A stretch of 64,000 bases of DNA, taken from assembly GCF_017591425.1 (NCBI RefSeq), contig NW_024466512.1:16991001-17055000 (forward strand). Direction: 5' to 3'. Numbering within the stretch: the first letter of the stretch is position 1; every line of letters starts with the position of its first letter. Origin of the DNA: Ochotona curzoniae (Eukaryota; Chordata; Mammalia; Lagomorpha; Ochotonidae). Made by a program: the position numbers and the translations under genes. Under the pieces are notes generated by a model. That model was not told the origin of the DNA. It saw nothing but the letters and a program-made list of their open reading frames with translations, and did not search any database. Positions 35,630-47,747 of the stretch are shown piece by piece.

Positions 35630-35922
35630 AAAAGCTTAGTTTAATTTTAAAGGCAGATTTTACAATGAGAGAAGGAGAGACAGAGAGAAGTCTTCATCTT
35701 TTGGTCCGCTTTCCAAATGGCCCGAAACAGCCAGGGCTGGGCTGATTTGAAGCCGAACGCCGGGGGCTTCTCCCAGCCTTCAAGGCCTTGAGCCATCCTC
35801 CACTGCTCTCCCAGGACATAGGATGAAATTTGGAGTAGCCAGGATATGAACGAGTGCCTATATGGGATGCCAGTACTAGCGGATGATGGATTAGTGTGCT
35901 TTTTTTACTGTGCCGGCCCCTG
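35630..35922 (-). mobile_element. CSINE, near full length
   Basis: Minus strand: 'gagagaaggagagacagaga', 'aacagccagggctgggctga', 'aggccttgagccatcctcca', 'atatgaacgagtgcctatat', 'gggatgccagtactagc' and 'tactgtgccggcccc'. Divergence is moderate. Confidence 0.88.
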
Positions 35923-35971
35923 TGCAGGCTGTTAGTGTGGTGCGTTGAGCAAAACCACTCTTACAATTCTT

Positions 35972-36294
35972 TTTTTAAAGGATTTATTTATTTTTATTTA
36001 AAACGCATATCTACAGAGAGAAGCAGATTCAGAGAGAAAGATCTTCCATCTACTGATTCACTCCCCAAATGGTTTCAATGGCCAGAGCCAAGCCAATCCA
36101 AAGCCAGGAGCCAGGAGTTTGTTTTCTGATCACCCACATGGGTGCAGGGTTCCAAGGCTTTGTAGCAACCTCCACTGTTTTCCCAGATGACAAGCAGGAA
36201 ATTGGATGGGCGATGGAGCAACCAAGACAAGAACCAGTGTCCATATGGATCTCAGCACTTGCAAAGGGGGTCTTAGCCAACTGAGCCATCACAC
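35972..36294 (-). mobile_element. CSINE, full length
   Basis: Minus strand: 'aaaggatttatttatttt', 'gatcttccatctactgattc', 'caatccaaagccaggagcca', 'cacccacatgggtgcagggt', 'ctccactgttttcccagatg' and 'ccatatggatctcagcactt'. It lies in the same orientation as its left neighbour, about 50 bp away. Confidence 0.92.
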
Positions 36295-36429
36295 ACCTAC
36301 ACCCTCTTCCCTGCCCCCCAAAATGCACATCTGGCCTTAGAATTCTAAATGCTGTCCTACAAATGAATACTTCCCAACTGGTGAAAAAAGTCACGTTAAG
36401 AAAAATTCTTTCATATTATCCCCTTGTAG

Positions 36430-36455
36430 CTTTCTTTCTTTCTTTCTTTTTTTCT
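36430..36455. repeat. (CTTT)n microsatellite
   Basis: About five CTTT units, ending in a T-rich run. Confidence 0.85.
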
Positions 36456-36572
36456 ATTTCATAGTTCCACATTCCAATTTAAAAGTGTGAGGATAAGGAC
36501 ATTTATTGCTTGTATTCTTGACTTGATTTATACCACCTATTCAACTCTAAGAAGAATAATGCTTGTTTAAAT

Positions 36573-36873
36573 TTGTCCCATCGGCCTCTGCATGGTTAGC
36601 CTAGTGGCTAAAGTTCTTGCCTTGCCATGTGCCAGGATCCCATATTCATGCTGCTTCATGTCCCAGCTGCTCCACTTCCAAAGCTCCCTACCTGATCTAG
36701 GAAAGCAATAGAGTGTGGCCCAAGGCCTTGGGACACTGCATCCACATGGGAGACCTGGAAGACGCTCCTGGCTTCTGGCTTCGGATCGGCAACGTACCAG
36801 CTGTTGTGGCCTCTCTATGTATATCTACCTTTCCAAGAGAAATATATAAACCTTAAAAAAATCTTGTCCCATC
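36573..36873 (+). mobile_element. CSINE with internal deletion and target-site duplication
   Basis: The element (36583-36863) carries 'tagcctagtggctaaagttc', 'gccaggatcccatattcatg', 'ggcccaaggccttgggacac' and 'catgggagacctggaagacg'. It then jumps from 'ccagctgttgtggcc' to the 'tctctatgtatatct' tail, so about 50 bp of the 3' part are missing. 'ttgtcccatc' flanks it at 36573-36582 and 36864-36873. Confidence 0.93.
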
Positions 36874-36929
36874 AAACATTGCTTACTACAAACAATTGTG
36901 GATTTCTTTGCCTCTAACATGCACCTAGG

Positions 36930-36962
36930 GGTGGACCGAAGATCTCTCTCTCTCTCTCTCCT
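36930..36962 (+). repeat. CT microsatellite, possibly a SINE tail scrap
   Basis: 'gtggaccgaagatctctctc' resembles the CSINE segment before its CT run, followed by about eight CT units. It is too short to classify firmly. Confidence 0.45.
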
Positions 36963-37002
36963 TTCATCTTTTTTTAATGGAGGAGCACAATCTCCTTTTA
37001 TC

Positions 37003-37214
37003 TTTTTTTAAAATTTTATTCATTCATTTATTTGACTTAATGACACAGAAATGGAGAAAGAGGAACAGTTCTTTGATCTGCTAGCTTATTCCCAAATTGT
37101 TTACACTAGCCACGGTTGAGCCAGGCTTAAATCAAAAACCAAGAACTGCATCATAGCCTCCAATAAGGGTGGCGGAGAATACCAGTTACATGGGCCATAA
37201 CCTGCACTCCAAGT
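37003..37214 (-). mobile_element. Old CSINE fragment
   Basis: Minus strand: 'aaaattttattcattcattt', 'gatctgctagcttattccc', 'aagggtggcggagaatacca' and 'gggccataacctgcactcc'. It is strongly diverged and resembles the older branch also seen at 40163. A younger SINE adjoins its right edge. Confidence 0.65.
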
Positions 37215-37443
37215 CACTGCACCGGCTGGTAATGCTGATGAGCAGCCCAGAGCCAGGAACTTCCTCCAGGTCCCCCACACGGGTGCAGGGTCCCACGGCC
37301 CCGGACTATCCTCGACTGCTTTCCCAGGTCACAAGCAGGGAGCTGGATGGAAATCGGTGCTGCCGGAATGAGAACTGGCACCCATATGGGATCCTGGCGC
37401 ATTCAAGGTGAGGACTTTAGCTGCTAGGCCACTGTACCAGGCC
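37215..37443 (-). mobile_element. CSINE, young-looking, 3'-truncated
   Basis: Minus strand: 'gagcccagagccaggaac'-type block, 'cccacacgggtgcagggtcc', 'actgctttcccaggtcacaa', 'agcagggagctggatgga', 'cacccatatgggatcctggc' and 'aaggtgaggactttagctgc'. The tail half is absent. The junction with the older fragment suggests insertion followed by deletion, or recombination between SINEs. Confidence 0.88.
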
Positions 37444-37791
37444 CTGACCAGGATATCTTAATGCTTACAGGTCCAATGGATGGTGACATTTAGTAGTTGC
37501 AGGTAACACTAATGAAGCAGTGAACTCGCTCTGGCATATAGAGGACACATTTTGTATTGATTTATTGTTTGTTTTTCTCCCTCATTTGATGTTAACCAAT
37601 TTGATAGAAAGGATTGTAATACTGAAATATCTAAATTTGGCCTCTTTTTAACAGTCACTGATAACAACTTTTCGTACAGATATGGAATTAAGTAAAACTT
37701 GATTGATGTATTAATGACTTTATATTTCATGTTTATACAATACTCATGACACACTCTCATATTGTGTGATTTCTTTATAAGTTTTTTCTTT
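37444..37791. other. No gene or repeat recognised
   Basis: Unique-looking spacer between SINEs. The minus-strand frame at 37509-37760 is unrecognised. Confidence 0.4.
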
Positions 37792-38112
37792 AAAGATTTT
37801 ATTGCTTTGAAAAGCAGTTAGAAAATAAGAGAGACAGAAAGAGAGAGAGAGAGAGAACTATCTTTTATCTACTAGTTCATTACCCAAATGGCTACAATAC
37901 AGGGTTGGACCAAGCCAAAGCAATAGCCTGGAACCCCCTCAGGATTTCCAGTGTGGGTGACAGGGACCCAAGGACTTGGGACATATGCTGCTGTTTTTTT
38001 CCCAACACATTATCAGGGAACTCAGTAGGAAGTTTATCAACTAAAATTCAAGACGGCCCTCATATGGGTTGCAGTCATCTGAGGCGGCAGCTTAGCTTGC
38101 AATACCAGCAAC
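37792..38112 (-). mobile_element. Old CSINE, near full length
   Basis: Minus strand: 'taaagattttattgctttga', a GA-rich run at 37829-37856, 'ctactagttcattacccaaa', 'ggttggaccaagccaaagca', 'gggtgacagggacccaagga' and 'ccctcatatgggttgcagtc'. The frame at 37905-38198 is repeat-derived. Confidence 0.82.
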
Positions 38113-40162
38113 TTTTATTCAACAGTAGATCGTTAACAAAAACCTGCCTTTTGAGCATATTTATACATGCTTTACTTGTCTGTGCTTTGTGTGTATGAAT
38201 TTGTAGGGCGTACATTACACAGTTTTTACATGTTAAGTAAATAAGTCAGCTGGAATAATTAGGACCCTTTATATCTTTGCATTTCTTCGTTGAATCTTTC
38301 ATTCTTTCATTTGATGTACGTCTCCTCTGTCAGGCAGCAGTTCATTTGATGTAGACCTCAGCAATTTTCACAAGCCTGCTCTGAGTCAACCGTGCAATTA
38401 TCTGACTTCCTCCATCCCCACCTCCATCCCCAGCTCATAAAGGAGCTCCTTTGTGTAGAGAATGTCATGTTCCTGTTAAACAGTTCGCCTTCCAAATACA
38501 GTGACAGTAAGAGACATGGCTAGAACTTGACACTCCGGCAAGATAGGCTGCTCTGAATCTAGCACCACACTTTGGATCGTGGGACCAAGGCAGAGTGAAA
38601 AGCATGAAAATTAAGCAGTGAAGTCTGGAAGTGCTGGAGAACAAAAAGGCTATAACATGGCCGATAGGACTCCTTAGGCAATTCTGCCAGCACAGATCCA
38701 GGGCTGACCATACTCAGAAATAAAGGAAGTGACACATTGTGCTAAGAGAGAAATCTTGTTGCCTTCTTGTTAAGATGTTAAAAACTTTCATCACGTGGTG
38801 CCTAATTTAAAAAAAAAAGACAGCAGATCACATTCAAAGAAACTAAGAAGGAAAGTGTGAAGTTATTAACATTCACTTCCTAAAACATTTGATTCTTTAA
38901 TGATAATAAAATATTTCCACAAATCATTGACAACAAATTTTTTTAATTACTAAGACAAATAATAAAAAAGTTTACATTTTTATAAATATTAATGTAACTC
39001 AGTAATTTGAACAAATATTTTTAATAGTGGTAAATATCAAGATATTTTCTGCTGAGTTGTGCAAAATCAAAAGGGTGACTTAATGATTAGTTATATTTTT
39101 CTTGCTAAATTTTTTAATCATTTCATCAAGATTAGTAAACATACATAAACGCCATACTCTTTAAATAATGGATATGCCTGTTAATATTGAAAATAAATAT
39201 ATAAAAAGAAAACTATATAAATTTAACAAGGTGATAATATGGGAATATAGAAGTCAACTTTATGCCTATACCAATAACAAAAACACACAGTAAAATGTTG
39301 TATAAACCAATGACATTCTCAGAGCCATCAGATGACATCAACATCAGGAGAATAAACCCCTTTTTAAATGTCCCAAACTATGCGGAGAATCACAAATACT
39401 ATTTTTCTCAATTATATACTCACCTACATTCTCCCTGAATCAGAAAAATAAAAATTGTGAAAGCATTTCACTTATGTCTCAACGCTATAAAAGTCAGAGC
39501 TGTCATAACAAAGTTTCATAAGGCTCTTTCTAAATTGATAAACTGGTTCTAAAATATTGTGAAAATCCAAAATGGAAAAGAAAGACAAATGTCAAGACAG
39601 TTTTTTTATCTTGAAAACATCTAGGGAAAGCACACTACCCAATGAAAAGGTTGTTCAGCTTTTGTAATAGTGATGTGGTGATGTTTCACAAAGATAGAAA
39701 ATAAACATTTGCCCCACATTGATGTCATCTCATTAAGCAAAAGATGAGGCTCTGCTGTGAATAAGGCCAAATACTCAGCAGCTGATCTTGGTCATAAGAT
39801 TTTCCTGTTGGGAACATATGCATTAAATCCTGATATCTTATAAATATAAATGAAGAAGAATAAATATAAAAAGCACAGGACAATATCTTTGCCATTAAAT
39901 TTGGCATTTATTTTTCAAAATGAGTTTGCATAGAAGTTGTCAATACACTGGGCTATAATAAAGGAATTCATGTGTTCACCAAAAGGGACATTCAGAAAGA
40001 AATGTCTTTTTATTAAATGTTACCAAGTCAACTTTCTATATTTGCTCCTTATCTATTTAGCTAAGTACCTGTCAATCAAGTTAGGAATATAGTTGCAACA
40101 CTAACACAGCTTTAAACATCCATGAAAATATTTTATGAATTGTAGATTAATATTTAAACATG
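38113..40162. other. Long AT-rich unassigned stretch
   Basis: No gene, RNA gene or nameable repeat. Segments at 38880-39240 are very AT-rich. Confidence 0.4.
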
Positions 40163-40475
40163 GACAGGTGGGCATTAGTCGAAGGGTGAAGATTGCACCT
40201 AAGACACTCGTGTCCCCTATCTGCAAATCTACATTCGGTGCCTGGCTACAGCTCAGCTTCAGTCCGTCGGTGAGAGGCAGCAGTGGTGGCTCGGGGCTTG
40301 CATGTCTGATGCCTTCATGAGCCTCATTTGAGTTTCAGGCTGTAGCTCATAGCTCCCTCCTCAGCCCAACCCTAGATGACCATTGTGGCGTCAGGAACCT
40401 GGGAATGGGGCTTCAACATCTCTCTATTTTTCTCTCTTTCTGTTTTTCAAATTAATACATAAACACTTTTCTTTA
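40163..40475 (+). mobile_element. Old-branch CSINE
   Basis: 'ggtgggcattagtcgaaggg', 'aagacactcgtgtcccctat', 'ggtgcctggctacagctcag', 'gagaggcagcagtggtggct' and a CT-rich end with 'tttttcaaattaatac' follow the CSINE branch that rabbits carry in quantity (GACACCCGTGTCCCATATCAGAGTGCC type). The remembered consensus shows about 25% differences, so it is an old insertion. Confidence 0.72.
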
Positions 40476-41229
40476 AAAAAAATCCTAAAGGTATACCCCC
40501 TAAATCTAGAGGGATATTAAACAAGTAAGAATATTTGGAATATTATCCAAACGAATGCAATGTAAAACATGAAGCAGTAACTAGAGGATAAAATATCATC
40601 TATATAGGGTTAATTAACGTGTAGAATTAATTTTTGTCCAACAACCATATAAATGGGAAGAAAACAAATACTATAGATGTGGAGAAAATATTTATAACAT
40701 ATATGTTCATTTGGTAAGGAACACATAATAGGAACTTGCAAATAACTTGTTTAAATTAATCATCCCAAGGCTAAACCACAATACAAAGGTGATAATTAAA
40801 TCAGCACTTCATCCAAACCACAGGGAATGCTGCTATTTGCAGACATAATTCCCGTCTTCTTAGCAGATATGATTGTTGATAACAGGTTTGTGCTTGCTTA
40901 AAAGGTTGGAGTATGTGCTCTAAGCCACAAAAATATGCTTCCCTTATATTGACCATCTAGGTACAGAGAAATGCTATATGGAAATGATATATATCAAAGT
41001 TAAATATCTACCTTCTTTTGTGCCAGGGCACTAAGCTCTACCTCCATCTGGCCAGCAGGAAATACTGCCTTTCCAAGCATCATCAGGCTTCTATCTCTCT
41101 TAGGACCTCACAGGACTGTGCCATCTTATTCCTGGTTTTCATTTGAAGTCTGTTCATCTTATGTATTAAATTTTCTCACTTGCAATACAGCAGTTCCTTA
41201 TGAGGATGATGATCACCCAGGAGTTAGGA
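40476..41229. other. No gene or repeat recognised
   Basis: AT-rich sequence without a supported feature. Confidence 0.4.
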
Positions 41230-41875
41230 GCATTGCCAGCAACTGGTAATAAACATGTAGCTTCCACAGTTGAAACTGGGCTGGTTAGGAAGAGGTGTTT
41301 GCTCCCTGGTTAAGCCAGGGAAATCGCAAATGACAAACCTTCCTCCTTCAATCTTCCAGCCAATACTAAGGGACCAGAAACAAACCCCCAGAATTCTGAA
41401 CATGCAAACATGTTATAGGGAAGGAAACAGGAATCAGAAAGATTTGAGAAAATTGGCTTCTACACCCCTCTGCATGGCGGCCTCTAAACTTTCATCTCTA
41501 AATGATAACCCCAAATCCCTGTTATAGCAACAATACAGTCCAGAAGTGGTCCCAAGTGAAATTATCCAACATGGCTGCTGACCACACTCCATAATGATCC
41601 ATGGCCTGTCAGCATGCCATGACAGGATTACCATGGCTTTCCCTCCTGTTCCATCATGCCCTTGAAATCATGGTACTACTGAGACTTCCTCAAAAGCCAA
41701 AACTGGGGAGTCACCAAAATCCTGGAAATCTCCCTTCTCTAGATTACTGTGTCTTAAAAATCATCCCCTGTGCTTCCAGATCATGTACAGAAATATCTCT
41801 GAGCTTTGTCAGTTACAGCTCACTCTAGAACAAACCCATATTCCTTCTTGAATATGTACTTCCTCTTTGATAATA
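41230..41875 (+). mobile_element. Possible solo LTR or LTR-like relic
   Basis: This block is less AT-rich than its surroundings. Its right part looks like an LTR: CCATGG-rich sequence at 41599-41636, pyrimidine-rich segments, 'gaatatgtacttcctctttg' and then an 'aataaataaataaac' polyadenylation-like end near 41875. No flanking target repeat, TG...CA edges or internal gag/pol could be found, and the two small frames (41270-41527 and 41601-41828, plus) resemble nothing known. This is tentative. Confidence 0.3.
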
Positions 41876-42874
41876 AATAAATAAACAATTGACAAAGCTT
41901 GGATAAAATATCAGGAAAAATCATGAATTATTTATGAGAAGTAAATAAATACAGTTGTGAAATTACACATGAGCATCAAAATTACCTTATATGTAAAAGG
42001 CATACAATATTGTATACAGGTGGGAATGAATAATTATAATGCTTATTTAGTGTTAGTGTGAGTGTAAATGGATAAAAACATAGTTACAACATGTAGGCTT
42101 CAACTATTTCTACATGGAAGGAAGTAAAATGTCACCAGTGTATCCAAACGAAAAAGTGAAAAATCAACAACTCATGTTGAATCATCAAGAAGCTAACAGC
42201 ACAGAGTAAACCTTCCTAGCTCCCAAAAGACTAGAAAGACACATCACAAAAGAAATCAAGAAAACAGAGAGCCAAGACTTTAATAGAGCTCACAGGGCAA
42301 AGCTGTCACAGGAACAAGCATTCAGGTAGGAAACCCTGAATTGCAATTGGAAAATTGCTGATTCACTGGAGGTTGTGTGAACAAGTCAGAAACTCAGGAA
42401 AAAAAAAAAAAAAACAGCCATAACTGCTCTCCTCTATACATTTCTTGAGTTACTTTCAGGAGCTCCAACAGGTTCTCACAGTAAATAGAGCAAAAATCCC
42501 CTCAGCTTCCATCATGGGAAGGAGAAAGACAACCGTTTTGAACTATAATAGAGCAGTCTTCTTTGCAAGGTGCTTGTCCTCCAGGGACTGGAAAAGTAGC
42601 TTGTCTGTGAGGACATTACCAGAGTCAAACTCGTTGCTGGGGAGGGAAATATCCATTGTAATTGGCTCTAATCTTTTACATGGTAAAAGACAAACAACCA
42701 ACTAAAGCACGGTCAAACCTGCCAACGTGGGAGAAGGCAAATACACACTCCATTCCAATGATTCCGTCCCAGTGGAGGAGAGTGGAAAGTGGCTAGCACT
42801 TGCACAGTTGGTGGTGGCAGAAGCTCACTAAACACCCTTGTGCCATCTTCGCTTATGGTTTGCGTCCTTTCTTT
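41876..42874. other. No gene or repeat recognised
   Basis: Contains an A-rich run at 42399-42414. The 86-codon plus-strand frame at 42445-42705 is unrecognised. Confidence 0.4.
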
Positions 42875-42985
42875 CTGACTTCAGCATGTTCCTGAGGACA
42901 GTTTCTAGGGCTGGCTTAGTGTTCACGGATTCTTCTAGCTTCTCTTTACTATGGAAGCATTTTATTTCACTTTCAACTACAAATT
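42875..42985 (-). mobile_element. Possible old L1-type internal fragment
   Basis: 'ttcagcatgttcctgaggac', 'gctggcttagtgttcacgga', 'ttcttctagcttctctttac' and 'aagcattttatttcactttc' resemble a common mammalian L1-associated antisense segment (TAGTGGTGATGAATTC...TTTGTCTGGGAAAG...TTTATTTCTCCTTC). It is short and diverged. Confidence 0.4.
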
Positions 42986-43620
42986 AGCACTATAAATGAG
43001 TGATAAATGAAGGAGAAGGCTAGAATAAGTCACTCTTATACATGGTTTTATGATGGACACTTTGGTGGATACCATGTTTTCCCCAAATAAACTGATAACT
43101 GAAAAATTAAGTCTCTCATAATGTAACCATTGATTTATGTATCACACTAGACTTCTTTAGACTATATCCCCCCCCCTAAAATTTACATTGTATTCCTTGT
43201 TAGGGAAAATGTATTTTATACTGCTAATTTATATTTCAGATGTTTTATGCTTTAAAATACTGTGAGGGAAGAAAAATGCTGTGATAATTTAGATCTTATT
43301 AGACATGTCTTGGGCATAGTTTTGAGTTTACAGGTCTAACATCTAAATGCTCAGATTGGTATTCTATCTTCACCAAAAGTTTTATGATTTGGTATATCTG
43401 GCTAACAGGTAGCCTGGGATTTTTCTGCTCCCATTTCACCAACTGGACATGTGCAGAACCTCTGAAATAAGATGTTTCCAGATCCAAAAGAATTTGTAGG
43501 TGTCTATAAGCAGCATGAAATTCTCCCCATGCCTTTTCCTTTCATTATATATTCTTTTACCTTGAATATGTCTATTATTTTATTTCTCATCACTTCTTTT
43601 TTCTTTACTTTCTCTTATGA
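42986..43620. other. No gene or repeat recognised
   Basis: AT-rich, with a short C run at 43170-43177. The minus-strand frame at 43299-43487 is unrecognised. Confidence 0.4.
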
Positions 43621-43972
43621 TTCTGTTTTCTTTTTTAAAAAAATTTTTTTTATTGGAATGGCAGATATACAGAGAGAAGGAGATACAGAGGAAAAAAGTT
43701 CATCCATTTGCTGGTTCACTCCACAAGTGGCTTCAGCAGCCATAACAGAGCTGATCGAAAGCAGGAGCAAGGAGGTTCCTCATGGTTTCCCACGTGGGTG
43801 TAAGGTCACAAGGCTTTGGGCCTTCTTCCACTGGCTTCCCAGGTCACAAGCAGTGAACCCGTTAACCAGTGGAGCAGCCAGACATAAACCAGAACCCATA
43901 TTGGATCCCTGTACGTGCGAAGTGAGGATTCAACCACTAGGTTACCATGCCAGGCCAGTTCTATTTTCTTTA
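43621..43972 (-). mobile_element. CSINE, full length with target-site duplication
   Basis: Minus strand: 'ttttattggaatggcagata', 'cagagagaaggagatacaga', 'gctggttcactccacaagtg', 'cccacgtgggtgtaaggtc', 'gcttcccaggtcacaagc' and 'gaagtgaggattcaaccact'. 'ttctgttttctttt' (43621-43634) and 'ttctattttcttta' (43959-43972) are probable flanking target repeats. The 177-codon frame at 43472-44005 runs through it and is spurious. Confidence 0.92.
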
Positions 43973-44250
43973 TCTGTTCCTGCCTCTGTCTTATTGTTCC
44001 ATTAACTCAAGTTCTCAAGTTCTAACTTCCTCAAGTGGGTTTCTCTGGTTCTTTCTGTTGACATTGTCCTAAGGTCTTGAGTCTTACTCAAGTCCAAACC
44101 TCAGACACCAGCTTAAATCCCCATCTCTACCATGAATCTTCCCCTATATTCTTCAGCTAACATACACCTCTCTTCTGAAAGCCTCTACTTCTGAGGATAC
44201 GTCCCACTTATGCCCTCTACCTACCTCTCACCTCTGCTCACCTCCAGCAT
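43973..44250 (+). mobile_element. Possible L2 LINE 3' relic
   Basis: From about 44075, 'tcagacaccagcttaaatcc', 'ccatgaatcttcccctatat' and a run of CT-rich sequence recall the L2 segment TTCAGGTCTCAGCTCAAATGTCACC...CCTTCCCTGACC. The match is weak. The rest of the interval is unassigned. Confidence 0.4.
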
Positions 44251-46524
44251 AACAAGTATGTGCGACTCGAAATTAAGCATCTGAAAGTATACATGTAACA
44301 CATGTGACTTCCAAATAGGAGATGATCATTCAGGGTTGGCTGGTGCAATTGATGATGAGTGAGGATAAGATTAAACAGACACATACTCAAACAGGACTCT
44401 TTGCTGGCCTAGTTCTTATTATTTTCTATAAAGTTTTCTCTACTCCCTCAATTATAAACTAACCCCTCACTTTCTCTGGGCTACTTAGTGTTTCTATTTG
44501 TTTTATTCTTGTATTCCTTTACTTTGACAGGTGGACACTTTTTCCCCCATCCCTCTTTGAAAGATCCACAGGGTTCCTCTAGTACTTCCCCCCTTCTACC
44601 TCTCCTCCCATTTTCCTCTTTGCCATCTAGTCTTCCTTTTTCTTGTCTTTACCACCCACCCACACCCTCTGAGTAATTCGAGTTTTATTTAGAAGGGATA
44701 AAAATAAAATCGCTTCAGGGCTCAGACCATGTAGGCCAAGCATTGCCTAGAGACAATGTTTACAGCTGAGTGATAAATTGGGATTATTATCAAGGGGTTG
44801 ATACTCTGCTAACTAGATCTGGGCTGGAACTGTTGCCATAAAATTGCTGATATGGGCAAGTAAATGCTTCATGGCCCTTGTTTTAAAAACAAGTTGGTCA
44901 ATAGCATCCAACAAAAATAATTTTTTGGTTAGTTTGAGAATGGAGTTGTGACAAAATTTAGACCTATCAAAATAGATTCGTACTTCTTCTGAAAAGTAGG
45001 ACAAGCATTGGATTTCCAGAACACAGTTTGCAAATTGTGGTCTTAGAACTAATTCTTCTTTAAGTGGTGGCTAAGGAATCCTTCTAAAACTATACAATTT
45101 CCTGTCTTCAATTACTGAAAGTGTAAAAAAAAAACACACTGAGAACACATACGGGGAATAAGACATGGAGTTTATTTCTTAGAAATGAAACTTTTCTTTT
45201 CCAGGAAAAAAAGAGAAGTCACTTAATGGACTCAGTGAATTAGGTTAAAGCTCCTACAGAGCTCATGATAAACTACACGTCTATTCACCCTTACAATTAT
45301 GCTCAAACATATCTGTGAGTTCTGACCAAGGAAAAGATATCCAATCATATTTCAAAACACTCACCTATGTGTGCTTCAATCCTCCAGACCCTTCTCTTGC
45401 TGTGGTCAAAGAAATATTTGAGATTGCAAGTCTTAAGTTAAAAAGACTGATATTCTACATCATTTCTTGAAGGGAAGTGCGACATTAAAAAAGGACAAAC
45501 ACTTACACAGACCTTGTCCAAATCGTAGCTACCAAGAAAATGTCAGTCAGGCTAAAGATCAAGGAAAAAAGTCGTTTTTATGAAGAAAGCAATTGATGCA
45601 AAACAACTAATCTGTTGTTGATGGACCAAGATCAGCACAAATTAACTGTATTTTCCCAAGTTTGCCATTTGCGATGGTTTTTGTTTGTTTTGACAAGAGC
45701 CCTCACTATTCCTAGAAAGCAATTATCAACAGGAGTCTGAGTGGTTTGGGTTGATTGGCCTTAATTCTCTGAAAATCTGGAAATGACACATTACTTAGCC
45801 CTGGATAATCAGCTATTCAGTATCCCAGGGTCCTAGATATAAACAAGTCAAAATGTATACATACTGAAACTAGAGTTCTATTGACCAGAGTTAAGTGTCT
45901 CCCTGGATCAGAATATGAGTATTAACCACTGCATAGCAGACAATCAGACTCCATAATTACAGCAGTCCCTATTCCCAAAGCCCAGAATGTGACTTGATAG
46001 GGCTTGTGGGCAGCTACATACATACTCAGTGGGTTTCGCTGCAGCTGAAGAACCTGATGTGCCTTGTATGTTCTATAGCAAGCACTAGACAGGAAAGCTC
46101 TCAGTGTCCAGATAGTAGGTTCCTATATGACTTACAGGAGATACAACTCTGAGGTAGTGGACCTATATGTATAGGTATTCTACATATCCAGAGACAATGG
46201 GCAAAGACAGTCTTTGCACAGTCTCTCTTAGGAAGCAATGGTAACCTGAGTTTATTTCAGAGTTATGCATAATCTTCATTTTTAAGAAAATGAGTTTTTC
46301 AATGTATATAACATGTGCTGAATTTCAGATACTTGGGGAATATCTAGTAAGAACTTCTAGAATCACAAGAGATGATGAAGTTGAGGAAATTATCAGTAAA
46401 GTAGGTTAAGGGAAACTGAGTAATATTTGCTTGTTTTTACACTGTTAAATACACAGGGAAAGTAATTCCACTATCTGCTCTCCATCTATTTCCTATTTAC
46501 AAGAACTACTAAATAAGCATCTCT
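44251..46524. other. Long unassigned stretch
   Basis: No gene is supported. A pyrimidine-rich patch lies at 44535-44680 (source of the proline/serine-rich frame at 44488-44676). The rest is unique-looking. Confidence 0.4.
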
Positions 46525-46605
46525 TGATGTTTTTCCAGGATTTTAGCAAGGAGCTGGATTGGAAGTAGAGCAGAGATTCTAACCATTGCTCTGACATGGG
46601 ATATC
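46525..46605 (-). mobile_element. CSINE head-side fragment
   Basis: 'tagcaaggagctggattgga', 'agtagagcagagattctaac' and 'tgacatgggatatcagcacc' match the 5' part of a minus-strand CSINE. The remainder is lost. Confidence 0.65.
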
Positions 46606-46742
46606 AGCACCAAATACAACAATTTAACTTTGTCACAACCATGGCTCCCAAAATAGTTGTTTTTCTGTTTGAACAAGTAATACATCTCCATCACAATAGT
46701 TACTTCAATTCATACAGTATCTCATCTGATAATATTTCATTG

Positions 46743-47055
46743 CAGGCCTGGTACTGTGACATCATGAGTAAAGATGCAACCTGAAGTGCTGGCATCCCAT
46801 ATGGGACTGGTTCAAGTCACAACTGTTCCAGTTTCAATCCGGCTCCCTGCTGATGTGCCCAAGAAAGCAGTGGAGGGTTGCCCAAGTGCTTGGGCCCCTA
46901 TAACCTTGTGAGAGACCCAGAGAAATCTCTGGGCTTCTTGCTTCCAAACTGACCAGCAGCAACATTTATAGCCATTCAAGGAGTGAACCAGGAGACAGAA
47001 GATTTCTCTGTCTCTCCCTGTGCCTTTCACAATTAATAATTAAATATTTTAAATA
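46743..47055 (+). mobile_element. CSINE, full length, older subfamily
   Basis: 'gcaggcctggtactgtgaca', 'tgctggcatcccatatggga', 'tccggctccctgctgatgtg', 'gcccaagtgcttgggcccct', 'caaggagtgaaccaggagac' and a CT-rich then A/T-rich end, on the plus strand. The 'gatgtgcc' wording places it in an older branch, shared with rabbits as far as I recall. Confidence 0.88.
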
Positions 47056-47747
47056 ATAATATTTAATCACAAAAGATCAGAAGCAGTAGTAATATGACAT
47101 CCTTTTAAAATATGATAAAATTGAAACTCAGAGAAAATACACCATTTGCTAAGAAATATAAAAATAGAAAATAACGAAGCTATGTTTTATACTTTCATAT
47201 GCTTGATTGCGAAATCTGTGTTAAGTAGAAATGTAGCCCACTTACCTTCTTTATGCTATCTTTTTTATAGGAAAATATATCCCTTACCATCTTTATTTCT
47301 GGAATCTGGAACTCAGAGACAGGAATATCTGTTTGCAGGCCAACAAGTGTCCAAACTACAGCCACTAAGCACGCCTCAGAGGCAACGAAATATTAAAAAA
47401 GCAAAAGCTTCACAGGGTTTTGGGAAGTCCTTGACTGCTTTCCAAGTGTTTCTCTGCTCATTCTTACTGGTAATTTGTCATAGACATAGAGGGTTTTGAC
47501 ATCATTAACATACACATCAAGACACAGTAGTGACTGTTCAACAAAGGCCGAAGTCTTGAGGCTGATGGAAAAGCTCCACCATTTCTCCCTCCTCACAAAA
47601 GCAGAAAGAGCAGGACTTCACTTAGCTCATACTCCAATCAGGACAGCATTAATAGTGGAAGAAAGCATTCTTCTATCACTCAAGTCCACCTAACCTCCCA
47701 TTAATGTGTATTTTATAGGTTTGAAATGCAGATGGCCTTTCATGAAC
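47056..47747. other. No gene or repeat recognised
   Basis: The 117-codon plus-strand frame at 47146-47499 is the longest in this part outside any recognised repeat. It has no recognisable domain, splice sites or promoter and is probably chance. Confidence 0.4.

Noticed and set aside
43472..44005. 177-codon plus-strand open frame, the longest in the window
   Set aside because: More than half of it is antisense translation of a full-length CSINE with flanking target repeats, and the rest resembles no protein.
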